Assembly: GCA_024689605.1 (NCBI GenBank) | Contig: JAILDD010000048.1 | Location: forward strand, 1-28,764 | Reading direction: 5' to 3' | Origin: Lachnospiraceae bacterium | Lineage (GTDB): Bacteria; Bacillota_A; Clostridia; Lachnospirales; Lachnospiraceae | Length of the DNA: 28,764 nt | Shown: positions 1 to 8,315 of the stretch, piece after piece | Numbering within the stretch: position 1 is the first letter of the stretch | Layout: each line of letters opens with the position of its first letter | Program-made: the position numbers and the translations under genes | Notes under the pieces: model-generated | Seen by the model: only the letters and a program-made list of their open reading frames with translations | What the model was told of the DNA's origin: nothing | Databases searched by the model: none

Positions 1-1
1 C

Positions 2-1963
2 TGTCTGGACAATATGGAATACAACCCCTATCAGACACCCGTTGATATTTTCCTTAACGGCAAATACATAGGCGTCTATACTTTCTCGGAAAAAATAGAT
101 GTCGCCATGAACAAGGTGGATCTTTTTTCTGATGACTTTGATGTGCCTTCGGCCTACATCACATCACCGGCTGAGACCCATGATGAAAGTGCTGATACTG
201 CCGCAGACACACTTCCGGAAACTCCATTCCTGCTGGAAACCGGGGGCGACTTCCGCGTCCCCCACACTATGGGAAAAGACTTCTTTACATCAACATATAC
301 GCCGAAGCTGTTCTTTAAGTACCCTGAATTCAACACGGCTAACACTGATGAGTTCAAATACGTAAAAAAATATATAGACGACACCGGAAATGCCATATAC
401 AAACATAACGGATATGATGAATATATAGATACCGCATCCTTTGTTGACTGGTTCATACTGATGGAACTTACCTGCAATACCGACTCGGCTTTCTGGCGCA
501 GCACCTATGTATACAAGCGGCCCGGCGAAAAGCTGATGATCGGACCGGTATGGGATTTCGACAGGGCATACGGTAATTTCCATAATGACAATAAAACTTA
601 TAAATACTGGGCAAGTGCAGAGCAGGTCTATGACCTGGCACAGAACCACTGGTTCTCATATCTGTATGAATCAGACGAGTTCATGGTAGCAGTGAAATTC
701 CGCTGGGATGAAAAAAAGGATGAACTCTTAGGCACTGCACTTGATGCCATAGACGAATACGGTGATGCGGTAAGATATTCAAGAAGCTACCACGGTGCCC
801 TTTACGGAAACTACGGCGGTGATTCTTCTCTGAAAAGCCTTAAGAAATTCGTGATCAAACGCTACAACTGGATAGATGAGAGTATCCACATGGATGATTT
901 CAACAGGCGTCCTGCCCCATATACTGTTTCCGATCCTGTATGGAACCAGGATGAAACCATGCTGCAGCCTGTTGATACAGGACTTGATACACCCCCCGTC
1001 GACGCTACTGTAATCCCTCAGGACAACACTATGGTTGTAGACGGTTCTGTTTCATTTCCGTTTTTTGAAGAAATTAATGACTCTGCTTTCACTTATGAAA
1101 GAAACCTGTACGAACCGGAGGATGAAGACGGCAGTGTTTCGGATAATGCCTTTACCCCTGATGTCGCACTTTCCGAAGCCGACTCTGACACGGCATATGA
1201 TGAGGCAACTGCAATATTCATGAATTTTACCGGTGCCGGACTTCTGTGCTCCGCTAACGATGCGTCTGCAGACATAAAAAACCGCATTTCAGTTTCCGGC
1301 AGCATTATCACCATAAAAGCCCCCGGAGATTATGTTCTCTCCGGAACTCTTTATGACGGACAGATACGGATAGAATCAGATGCTGCTGAAAATGTCCATC
1401 TCATAATGAACGGAGTGCATATATCCTGCATGACTTCTTCCGCAGTATATGCCGATTCCGCTGATAATCTGATCATAACTTTAGCGGACGGAACCGATAA
1501 TTCACTTACGGATGCCTATGAATACCTGCCGGATGATAAGGCAAAAGGCTGCATCCATTCAAAATGCGACCTGACGATAAACGGCAGCGGAATCCTGCGT
1601 GTCACAGGTAACTGCAACAACGGTATCAGCTGCAAAGATGATATAAAGATTGCCGGAGGAGATTTATACATTTATGCAAAAAACAACGGCATAAAGGGGA
1701 ATGACAGTGTATCGGTTTTTGACGGCATTGTAAGAATCACTGCCGGATCTGATGCTGTCAGATCAGATAATGATGAAAATCCCGAAAAAGGATTTATATA
1801 TATAGAAAAAGGTGAATTCGCACTGACTGCCGGAGATGATGTATTCCAATGCCCCACCGCATTCTGTATGACAGGCGGGGCAATGAATGCACGCTGCTAT
1901 GATGAATTAGTAAACTGTGACGGAGATATAAGCGGCACTGAACTGATCAGTTTCAGATTTTAA
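2..1963 (+). CDS. CotH-family protein with C-terminal Cthe_2159-type carbohydrate-binding domain (5' end missing)
   Basis: The frame is already open at the left edge of the window (codons for C-L-D-N precede the first Met at 14), so this is the 3' part of a longer gene. About the first 300 visible residues match the CotH kinase-like fold: a VDIFLNGKYIGVYTFSEKI strand near the start and GPVWDFDRAYGN at about residues 181-192, the usual CotH signature. A low-complexity acidic and Ser/Pro linker follows. The last ~240 residues (from about 405) look like the Cthe_2159 family (DUF4353), an extracellular beta-helix known to bind cellulose or acidic polysaccharides; repeated GGDLYIYAKNNGIKGND and ITAGSDAVRSDND turns fit it. 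The protein is inferred to be secreted or surface-bound, but the signal peptide would lie outside the window. It could act in fibre attachment or as an atypical surface protein kinase. It ends 4 bp from the convergent beta-mannosidase gene. Domain assignment is confident; function is not. Confidence 0.85.
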   Translation, partial: CLDNMEYNPYQTPVDIFLNGKYIGVYTFSEKIDVAMNKVDLFSDDFDVPSAYITSPAETHDESADTAADTLPETPFLLETGGDFRVPHTMGKDFFTSTYTPKLFFKYPEFNTANTDEFKYVKKYIDDTGNAIYKHNGYDEYIDTASFVDWFILMELTCNTDSAFWRSTYVYKRPGEKLMIGPVWDFDRAYGNFHNDNKTYKYWASAEQVYDLAQNHWFSYLYESDEFMVAVKFRWDEKKDELLGTALDAIDEYGDAVRYSRSYHGALYGNYGGDSSLKSLKKFVIKRYNWIDESIHMDDFNRRPAPYTVSDPVWNQDETMLQPVDTGLDTPPVDATVIPQDNTMVVDGSVSFPFFEEINDSAFTYERNLYEPEDEDGSVSDNAFTPDVALSEADSDTAYDEATAIFMNFTGAGLLCSANDASADIKNRISVSGSIITIKAPGDYVLSGTLYDGQIRIESDAAENVHLIMNGVHISCMTSSAVYADSADNLIITLADGTDNSLTDAYEYLPDDKAKGCIHSKCDLTINGSGILRVTGNCNNGISCKDDIKIAGGDLYIYAKNNGIKGNDSVSVFDGIVRITAGSDAVRSDNDENPEKGFIYIEKGEFALTAGDDVFQCPTAFCMTGGAMNARCYDELVNCDGDISGTELISFRF

Positions 1964-1967
1964 CCCC

Positions 1968-4490
1968 TCACTCGTAATCCAGGTCCCCCATGTCGAAGGA
2001 TCCCTGAAGCGTATAAATTTCAAGAATATCTATAAAATCATCCGCTGATTCAAGTTTGACATTTTTTATCTCATCCTTACGGACAGAAATAACTGCCGGC
2101 CTGTTTTTAAATACAGGCACTGCATTGTCAGAGAAGATGGCATCACCCTTACGCAGATCTACTGTTACAAAAGGAGTATAAACATCACTGTTTATTGTTA
2201 TCTCATAGCTGTCTTCAAGCTCGTCTACAGCTATATCCACCTGGGCTTCCTTAAGATTAAGATGCTTGTACGGAACGAAAGGCAGCACCTCGCTCTGCTT
2301 CTTTCCGTTTGAAAAATCGAAATCCACGCAGATAAACACATCACGTATGCCGTTTGCTTCCATCTGTCTCGCAAAGTTCTTGGGCTTAAGCCCTACGGAT
2401 GAATCAGCCGGAACCTTTGTCTCATCAACAAAATGCGTTATCTCACGTCCATCCATGGCAAACAGGGATGTTCTTACCTTCACTCCTACCTGCTCAGATG
2501 TATCATTTGCAGCAAAGGCCTGTACCACAGTACCATCCACAGTCACGCTTCCTGCCAGGGGATCATAGAACTTCCTTGCCATATACTGGAGCAGCTTCCA
2601 TCTGCCATAGTAATCAACTGAAGACCATGAAACTGCGGGCCAGCAGTCATTGAACTGCCAGAAAAAAGTGCCCATGCATCTGCCACGGTTCTGTCTCATA
2701 TGTTCCACACAGGATTTCACGGCTATTCCCTGCATTATCTGGCTCACATAAAGAAGCTGCACAAAATCCTTGGGATACCTGAAATTCTCTGATATATGCC
2801 TCAGTATCTTTACATTTCCGGAGGGAGATTTCTGATGGCTCTCCATTACGGGAGAAAAAATATTCCTGTCAACCTCACCGGTAAATGACCTTACTGTCTT
2901 TATGTTCGGGAATGACTGGAAACCAAACTCAGACAGGAAACGGAAATAGTGTCTGCGGTATTCCTCAAATCCTGCCTCTCCGTGCCAGACTTCCCAGTAA
3001 TGGGAATCACCCCGGTTCTCATCCTCCGGATCATCAAAACTTCCTCCTGAAGAAGGTGATGAATTCCAGTAAGGTGTGGCACTGTCCTCTGCATAAACAG
3101 CCCTCGGCAGAAGATACTCAAAAAGTTTCACATAATCAACCCTAAGGGCAGGACTTGCACTAGCCAGCCGGCTGTCATTTACCCACTCAGCTTCCATTTC
3201 ATTGTTGCCGCACCACAGTGCAAGGCAGGCATGATGCCTTATCCTTGAGACATTATCATGTATCTCGGCTAAAACCGTCCTCTCAAATTTCTGTGACATC
3301 TCATATGTATTGCAGGCAAACATAAGATCCTGCCATACCAGTATTCCGTATCTGTCACAGGCATCGTAAAAATAATCATCCGGATAGTAACCGCCGCCCC
3401 ACACACGCAGGAAATTAAAATTAGCCCTGGCAGCATCTTTAATTCTCTCAACAGTACGCCTTTCATTGAGATCCGGATATATCACATCCTCCGGCACATA
3501 GTCTGCACCCTTTGCAAACATCTTGCGCCCGTTTATCACAAAACAGAATTCCTCTCCGTATTCATCCTTTTTCCGACTAAGGGAAACAGTCCGCAGTCCT
3601 ATGCGGAATTCCTTTTCATCATATATCTTGTCTGCTTTTTTCAGCCTGACATTGACAGTATAAAGAGGCTGTTCTCCCATACCATTGGGCCACCAGAGCT
3701 GGGGTGAATGGATCTGAACCGCAACTTCATTCTCGCCCCTTTCGGAAAACTCTGTTCCCGGCTCGGGCATACGGGTCATATTGACGATTTCTTCTTCACC
3801 TGTTACGGATACTACAAGCTCGACAGGTATCGCATCCGTATATTCAAGCACCGGATCCACATGCAGCACTATTTCATCTGCATAATGGTCCTGGGAAAAG
3901 AATACCTCTCCCAGCCTTATTTTTGAAAAACTCTCTATCCTAATATCCCGGAATATGCCCATATCCGGCAGCTTCGGGGCCCAGTCCCAGCCGAACATAC
4001 ACTGCGCTTTTCTTAAATACTGCGCTCCGGTGGTAGAACCGGTAGGGGTATAATCACTTTCCTTCCCCTGTCCCGGTATATATTCTCTTATAAATCTCAA
4101 TGGGGATTCAAAAACTATGCGCAGCTCATTCGATCCCACATGAAGCTTATCCTTCACATCGTATCTGTAGGTTCTGTGCATATTCTTGGCAGCGCCGAGT
4201 CTGCTGCCGTTCAGAAATATTTCTGCTGACGTATCCAGCCCATAAAAAACCAGCTCAACACTGTCCTGCTGCATATGCTCACCGGACACATTGAACCGCT
4301 TTATGAATTCATAATCCTTTTCAAGGCAGGCCTTAGCCCGCTCTTCATTTTCCCTATAGAAAATATCATCTATCTTATTGTTCTCCCTAAGAACCGAGAG
4401 AACAGTACAGGGTGTCTTTGCTTCATAGCCGCTGGCAGCTCCCTTTTCCCTGACGGTCCAGCCGTCACCGCACAAACTCTCCTTTAACAT
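1968..4490 (-). CDS. Beta-mannosidase, glycoside hydrolase family 2
   Basis: This 840-aa protein has the length and order of GH2 beta-mannosidases: an N-terminal sugar-binding jelly roll (GYEAKTPCTVLSVL, then FYGLDTSAEIFLNG), an Ig-like domain, and a TIM barrel with FLRVWGGGYYPDDYFYDACD. The acid/base is probably Glu431 in WCGNNE and the nucleophile Glu521 in SEFGFQSFP, both typical of the family. It removes terminal non-reducing beta-mannose from mannan-derived oligosaccharides. No signal peptide is visible, so it should act on imported sugars in the cytoplasm. A GTG at 4493 is in frame, but GGAG at 4499-4502 sits 8 nt from the ATG at 4490 and only 5 nt from the GTG, so I prefer the ATG. No sugar transporter or mannan gene cluster accompanies it in the window. 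The family call is secure; exact substrate is not visible. Confidence 0.95.
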   Translation of the reverse strand: MLKESLCGDGWTVREKGAASGYEAKTPCTVLSVLRENNKIDDIFYRENEERAKACLEKDYEFIKRFNVSGEHMQQDSVELVFYGLDTSAEIFLNGSRLGAAKNMHRTYRYDVKDKLHVGSNELRIVFESPLRFIREYIPGQGKESDYTPTGSTTGAQYLRKAQCMFGWDWAPKLPDMGIFRDIRIESFSKIRLGEVFFSQDHYADEIVLHVDPVLEYTDAIPVELVVSVTGEEEIVNMTRMPEPGTEFSERGENEVAVQIHSPQLWWPNGMGEQPLYTVNVRLKKADKIYDEKEFRIGLRTVSLSRKKDEYGEEFCFVINGRKMFAKGADYVPEDVIYPDLNERRTVERIKDAARANFNFLRVWGGGYYPDDYFYDACDRYGILVWQDLMFACNTYEMSQKFERTVLAEIHDNVSRIRHHACLALWCGNNEMEAEWVNDSRLASASPALRVDYVKLFEYLLPRAVYAEDSATPYWNSSPSSGGSFDDPEDENRGDSHYWEVWHGEAGFEEYRRHYFRFLSEFGFQSFPNIKTVRSFTGEVDRNIFSPVMESHQKSPSGNVKILRHISENFRYPKDFVQLLYVSQIMQGIAVKSCVEHMRQNRGRCMGTFFWQFNDCWPAVSWSSVDYYGRWKLLQYMARKFYDPLAGSVTVDGTVVQAFAANDTSEQVGVKVRTSLFAMDGREITHFVDETKVPADSSVGLKPKNFARQMEANGIRDVFICVDFDFSNGKKQSEVLPFVPYKHLNLKEAQVDIAVDELEDSYEITINSDVYTPFVTVDLRKGDAIFSDNAVPVFKNRPAVISVRKDEIKNVKLESADDFIDILEIYTLQGSFDMGDLDYE

Positions 4491-4507
4491 CACATCTACT
4501 CCGCAAT

Positions 4508-4563
4508 AAAAAACACTTAACGGGTAAACTATTAATTCACACGACCATCCTTAAGTGCTTTTT
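4508..4563 (-). terminator. Candidate intrinsic terminator of the HD-GYP-like gene
   Basis: Arms at 4508-4520 and 4551-4563 pair over 13 positions, with one G-U wobble in the minus-strand RNA: AAAAAGCACUUAA with UUAAGUGUUUUUU. The pairing ends in a U-rich 3' arm and then UUG. The 5' arm lies inside the last codons of the HD-GYP-like gene. The 30-nt loop is long and the stem is mostly A-U, so termination may be partial. It lies just upstream of the beta-mannosidase start and would separate the two minus-strand genes. Confidence 0.5.
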
Positions 4564-5653
4564 TATACTCTTCATACTTATCCGTCATAATATAACGGTT
4601 GTCCATCGTCTTCATTACATCCTGAATCTGAAAATTCTCGTAAACCTTCCCTTCTGAAAGGTTAAATATCTTGTTGCTGTGGAATGAAAGTACAAAAGGC
4701 CTCAGTATATCATCCTCATTCTCCGTGAGAACTATACCCTTGTCACCGTTCGTAAATCTCACACAGCAGCCAACCGGAACTATATTCACAGCAGCAGTAA
4801 GCCCCTTAAGAGCCTGCTGATTCATATAATTCTTGGGGTGTCTCAAAAATTTGTACGCTTCTATTTCAGAAGAAGGCTCGTCACCCAGCTTCATTGCAGT
4901 AAGCTCATCAAAATAATAAGCTATCTTCAGTGCCTCAACCTGCATATCAGCAACAAAACTAAGGGTAAGGGCACCTTTGTGCCTTTCCCTTATATCCTTC
5001 AAAAGAAGGGCTATATTCTTGGTAACACTGGTATCAATATATGTCTTTTCAAGAATGAGATTATGTCCGTTCTCCCGGCACCTGTCTATTACTTCAATGT
5101 CGTCCGGAGTATAATCTTTTGTACTCTTATGTAAAATCTCGTCCGGTATATCAAGGGAGCCTATATCATGGAGAAGAGCTGCCATAACAACATACTTCTG
5201 CCTGTCCGGGGCCGAACCCAGACGTCCGTATATGGCAGACGCCAGTATTGCAGTATTAAGTGTATGCTTATATACCGCATCCTCTGCACTTCTAAGATTC
5301 TGCATAAAATTGATCTTGCCGGGATGATACGCGTAACTGCGGATTATCTCATTTGCCAGATCCTCTATGGGGCGTTCGTTTCCCTTTTCCCTCACTGCCT
5401 TTATGGCGTCCTTCAAGGTAAAGACTGCCATGGTCTGGAAACGTTCAAAAGCCCGGTCCTCTTCACTCATAGGAGGAAGCGGCTCAGCAGGCTCAAGAAT
5501 ATAAACGCCTATCAGATCAAAATTCTTAATGCTGTTGATTCCCTGCCTGTTAAGCTTGGTGTCACGGTCATAAAGAAGTACACCGGTCTTGTTAAAGATC
5601 GGTTTGGCAAGTCGCATACCCGCTTTCAGCTTGTCGGTAGGTACAAATATCAT
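4532..5653 (-). CDS. HD-GYP-like signalling protein with a degenerate active site
   Basis: This is a 373-aa cytoplasmic protein. The N-terminal ~60 residues (PTDKLKAGMRLAKPIFNKTGVLLYDRDTKL) match the leader domain common in clostridial HD-GYP phosphodiesterases. The central HD domain has YKHT near residue 130 and LLHDIGSLDIPDEILHKS with His162-Asp163. Active HD-GYP enzymes cleave c-di-GMP and carry a further His in an HPE-G segment, an HHE segment and the GYP loop. Here those positions read CRENGHNLI and IRERHKGALTLSF, so several metal ligands and the GYP loop are absent, while the closing helix (AYYFDELTAMKLG) remains. It may be a non-catalytic binding protein or hydrolyse something else. 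The ATG at 5653 has GAGGGG 5 nt upstream. It appears monocistronic, with its own promoter and a 3' hairpin. The nearby Tad pilus suggests surface-related signalling, but that link is only positional. Confidence 0.8.
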   Translation of the reverse strand: MIFVPTDKLKAGMRLAKPIFNKTGVLLYDRDTKLNRQGINSIKNFDLIGVYILEPAEPLPPMSEEDRAFERFQTMAVFTLKDAIKAVREKGNERPIEDLANEIIRSYAYHPGKINFMQNLRSAEDAVYKHTLNTAILASAIYGRLGSAPDRQKYVVMAALLHDIGSLDIPDEILHKSTKDYTPDDIEVIDRCRENGHNLILEKTYIDTSVTKNIALLLKDIRERHKGALTLSFVADMQVEALKIAYYFDELTAMKLGDEPSSEIEAYKFLRHPKNYMNQQALKGLTAAVNIVPVGCCVRFTNGDKGIVLTENEDDILRPFVLSFHSNKIFNLSEGKVYENFQIQDVMKTMDNRYIMTDKYEEYKKALKDGRVN

Positions 5654-5686
5654 AAAAACCCCTCAAAATGACATAATTATGCATTT

Positions 5687-5715
5687 ATTATAATACATTT
5701 TAAAGGGTATGTGTA
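5687..5715 (-). promoter_or_regulatory. Promoter of the HD-GYP-like gene
   Basis: On the minus strand the -10 box TATAAT (5692-5687) is a perfect consensus. The -35 box TACACA (5715-5710) matches 4 of 6 positions, with a 17-bp spacer. Transcription would start near 5680, giving a leader of about 25-30 nt with the GAGGGG ribosome site. The promoter lies in the 119-bp gap after the FHA gene, so the HD-GYP-like gene need not depend on the Tad operon. Confidence 0.55.
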
Positions 5716-5728
5716 TCCTAATTTAGCG

Positions 5729-5745
5729 ACTATTCCAAACTATTC
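5729..5745. promoter_or_regulatory. Tandem heptamer repeat upstream of the -35 box, possible activator site
   Basis: ACTATTC occurs at 5729-5735 and again at 5739-5745 (GAATAGT twice on the transcribed strand), with starts 10 bp apart, one helical turn. The pair lies about 14 bp upstream of the -35 box of the HD-GYP-like gene, where response-regulator-type activators often bind. No regulator can be named, and two short AT-rich repeats could be chance. Confidence 0.3.
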
Positions 5746-5772
5746 AGAGCCATTTCGGACATTTTGCTGTCA

Positions 5773-7245
5773 TTATCTGTACTCCAGGCATACCTTGCCT
5801 ATACCCACCTCGTCCTCAGCGGAAAGCATCGCCCTTTCCTCGCCTAACAGTTGTACCCCGTTTATGAAGGTTCCGTTGGTAGAATTATAGTCCTGCAGAT
5901 ATACATGCCCGTTTTCCTCAAAGAGTCCCGCATGCAGACGACTTACCGACCGGTCGTTCAGTATCAGGTCGGCAGTTCCCTGAAGCTTGCCGATAGTAAA
6001 GGGGAAATGATCGATCTCATATTCTTTTCCACGCTTCCGGTCTACCAGAACATTTCGTATCCCGTCACTGTCCGGCTCCACAAATATGGTTTTTCCGGCA
6101 TCCGCTTCATTTATGGGCATCGGTCTTTCCGGCATATCAGAGAAGAATTTATTAAAATCCATTGGCTCATTTCTGATCATATCCTTTTTTTCCGGATTAT
6201 TTTTACCCGGAACAAAGCGTTCAATACTTTTCTCTGGCGATGCTTCCCTAACCACCGGATTTTCATTCTTTTTATTCCGTATTCCGGAAATAATGCCTTT
6301 CACCGGTATTCCTATGGCAATTATCAGTATTGCCGCCGCTGCAAGTTTAGCTGATTTAGAATCGCCCACTCCCGGAATGATACCGGCCAAAGCAGCTATA
6401 GCTCCCGTTGCAAGCACTGCCGGGATCCATAACGGAAGTCCTTTTTTTTCATCACCGTTTTTAACAGTATTTCCCTGCTCAATGTTTACAGATTCTTTTC
6501 CCTGCTGAAAATTGTTTTCGAAAATAAAATCATCGTATGTAATTGAAGAACTGTTTTTCATTCTGTCCTGTTCTATGCTGCGCACAGGAACAACCGTCTG
6601 CCCGATCAGTCCTGTCGGAATCCGGTCAGTATTCCTTACTGTCGTCTGATAGTCCTCTTCCAGCGTATCACGGCCTTCTCTCCCGCATTCATCCAGTACC
6701 CGTTCTATATCTGATATAACATAATTATCCTTTCTTACAGTCTGATAAAAACGATAAGCCATAAGTGCTGCCTGCGCATCTGTACGGCTTATTCTCTCAA
6801 GAAAAAACTCTGCAACAGTTACAAGACTCCCATTCTCTGTTTTTTCTTCCGGAGAAAACATCAGCTTTATACTTCCATCATCAAGACTCATAAATATACA
6901 TACCGGATCCATAACAAGCCTGGAAAAATCTATCATATATTCTTCCGTCTCCCGGCAGGCCCTGAGTATTCCTCTTATGGCAGTTTCCAGAGTCACGCTG
7001 TCTAACTCTTTGTGCTCATATATCCTTCCTAAAGGCTGCATGGAACTGATTTCATAATATATGTACTCCCTGCCTTCAGAAATCCTTTCTTCCATAGGAA
7101 GCAGGCCCCCAATATCATTCTGCACCGCCATTGAGTACTGATAATCCTCATCCGCTTTCTCCGGTTTTCTTATAACCAGATAATTGTGATTGAGGCTTCT
7201 TTTGTACTCCGCACCACACCTTTCCAGAAAATCCGTCTTATTCAT
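5773..7245 (-). CDS. DUF6382 and FHA domain membrane protein of the Tad locus
   Basis: This 490-aa protein has three parts. Residues ~1-200 resemble DUF6382, an N-terminal domain of clostridial FHA proteins (YLVIRKPE, YEISSMQPLGRIYEHKELDSVTL). A hydrophobic pair follows at ~270-315 (LWIPAVLATGAIAALAGIIPG, KLAAAAILIIAIGIPVKGI). The C-terminal FHA domain covers ~406-490. FHA domains bind phosphothreonine; the key Ser435-Arg436, His438 and the STNGTFING loop are kept, while the usual GR is GK. Both soluble parts probably face the cytoplasm. GGAGG at 7251-7255 lies 5 nt before the ATG at 7245; the in-frame ATG at 7257 lacks a ribosome site and overlaps this motif. It is the last gene of the Tad series, 53 bp after the TadE-like gene. 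No Ser/Thr kinase is in the window, so its partner is unknown; a scaffold role for the pilus machine is an inference. Confidence 0.85.
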   Translation of the reverse strand: MNKTDFLERCGAEYKRSLNHNYLVIRKPEKADEDYQYSMAVQNDIGGLLPMEERISEGREYIYYEISSMQPLGRIYEHKELDSVTLETAIRGILRACRETEEYMIDFSRLVMDPVCIFMSLDDGSIKLMFSPEEKTENGSLVTVAEFFLERISRTDAQAALMAYRFYQTVRKDNYVISDIERVLDECGREGRDTLEEDYQTTVRNTDRIPTGLIGQTVVPVRSIEQDRMKNSSSITYDDFIFENNFQQGKESVNIEQGNTVKNGDEKKGLPLWIPAVLATGAIAALAGIIPGVGDSKSAKLAAAAILIIAIGIPVKGIISGIRNKKNENPVVREASPEKSIERFVPGKNNPEKKDMIRNEPMDFNKFFSDMPERPMPINEADAGKTIFVEPDSDGIRNVLVDRKRGKEYEIDHFPFTIGKLQGTADLILNDRSVSRLHAGLFEENGHVYLQDYNSTNGTFINGVQLLGEERAMLSAEDEVGIGKVCLEYR

Positions 7246-7298
7246 TTCATCCTCCATTCCGTATCATATAACTGCTCAGAACCTGTCAGTTCCTCCAG

Positions 7299-7784
7299 TT
7301 ACGGCATATCGCTTTCATCCGGCATAGCATCCGTATCCGATAAACCTTCCATAAATCTTCCTACCCTGTTAAATGTTCTTATGAGCCTGGAACACCTTAT
7401 ACGCTTTGTCTCCTTTTGCTGTCCCAGATCCCATACTTCAGCTCTGAAAACATCCATCCCCGGTACCGGCGGAGATTCCATCGACGCAGTTACTTCTGTT
7501 TTTATCATTCCGTACGTGACAGTAACGTTTATCTCCGAATCCTCAGCCAGGACCAGCCTGTCAGTAAGCAGTTCCTCCGTTTTTTCCTTCACGCACTCAG
7601 CAATCTCTTCGTTGTCTTTTTCCGGAAAACTCGCTCCCAGAGTAAGTCCTACCGAAATTGCACTGTTTATTGCGTTTCTGTTATATGAAAGCATGCCCAT
7701 CCAGATTATCATTATGGTCATAAAAATAATTATAGGAATTATCACGCACGCCTCTATAGTCATCATTCCTTTGTTATTTTTCAT
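7299..7784 (-). CDS. TadE-like pseudopilin
   Basis: This 161-aa protein has one N-terminal hydrophobic segment (ACVIIPIIIFMTIMIIWMGML). It is preceded by KG-MMTIE, which fits a type IVb prepilin cleavage site: Gly6 at -1 and Glu11 at +5. The TIEA motif at the start of the membrane segment is typical of TadE proteins, minor pseudopilins needed for Flp pilus assembly. The rest is a small extracytoplasmic domain without Cys pairs, followed by a Lys/Arg-rich stretch and an acidic tail. ATG at 7784 is preceded by AAGGG 4 nt upstream. It lies between the second A24 peptidase gene and the FHA gene. Assignment rests on the N-terminus and the locus, since TadE bodies are poorly conserved. Confidence 0.8.
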   Translation of the reverse strand: MKNNKGMMTIEACVIIPIIIFMTIMIIWMGMLSYNRNAINSAISVGLTLGASFPEKDNEEIAECVKEKTEELLTDRLVLAEDSEINVTVTYGMIKTEVTASMESPPVPGMDVFRAEVWDLGQQKETKRIRCSRLIRTFNRVGRFMEGLSDTDAMPDESDMP

Positions 7785-7836
7785 TTTTCCCTTCTTTCCA
7801 TTCCACCTAATGCAAACTTATAACACTTAGAAACCG

Positions 7837-8295
7837 TCATATATTCCGCAGACTGTACAGAACATATCCCAGTAACATAAATGGTATAAACGGTATGTGG
7901 CTCTTACGATCAGCTTTCCCAAGCGAGATCAGGATTATCGACACTATCGCCGCAAAGAATATGGCATACATCGTCATCTCTATACTTCCCATATACCCGA
8001 ATAATAGTCCTGTCAGAAAAACCAGTACCGCATCAGCCATTCCTATGCATCCATCACTGAAGAATGAAGCCGCCATCACTACAACTCCTATAACCGCTCC
8101 AACACCGGCCTGCATAAGATTTATACTGTTCAGGCTCAACAGATACCCCAGCAGCATTAATAACCCGCTTACCGAGCAGATCATCACCATAAAAGTTTTC
8201 GGGAGGCTTTTTTTCTTTATATCCATAAAACTCCCCATCCCAAGCACAAAAGCCCACCATATGTCCCTTATATAATTCATCATCTCAATGCTCAT
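7837..8295 (-). CDS. A24-family prepilin peptidase homologue with a GMAD motif (second copy)
   Basis: This 152-aa protein is almost entirely membrane segments. It fits the short CpaA/TadV type of A24 aspartic prepilin peptidase: Asp25 in FMDIKKKSLP is the first catalytic Asp and Asp88 in CIGMADAVL the second, followed by a membrane helix and an IPFIPFMLLGYVL segment like the family's C-terminus. The usual GxGD around the second Asp reads GMAD, so the Gly next to Asp is Ala. In GxGD aspartyl proteases that Gly matters for activity, so this copy may be slower, differently specific or inactive. A GTG at 8301 is in frame; GGAAGGG fits the ATG at 8295 better (about 9 nt). It follows the Cys-module TadE gene, and the locus has another A24 gene at its promoter end. 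The two may process different pilin-like substrates, but that is inference. Confidence 0.75.
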   Translation of the reverse strand: MSIEMMNYIRDIWWAFVLGMGSFMDIKKKSLPKTFMVMICSVSGLLMLLGYLLSLNSINLMQAGVGAVIGVVVMAASFFSDGCIGMADAVLVFLTGLLFGYMGSIEMTMYAIFFAAIVSIILISLGKADRKSHIPFIPFMLLGYVLYSLRNI

Positions 8296-8315
8296 AGCCA
8301 CACTTTCCCTTCCAG

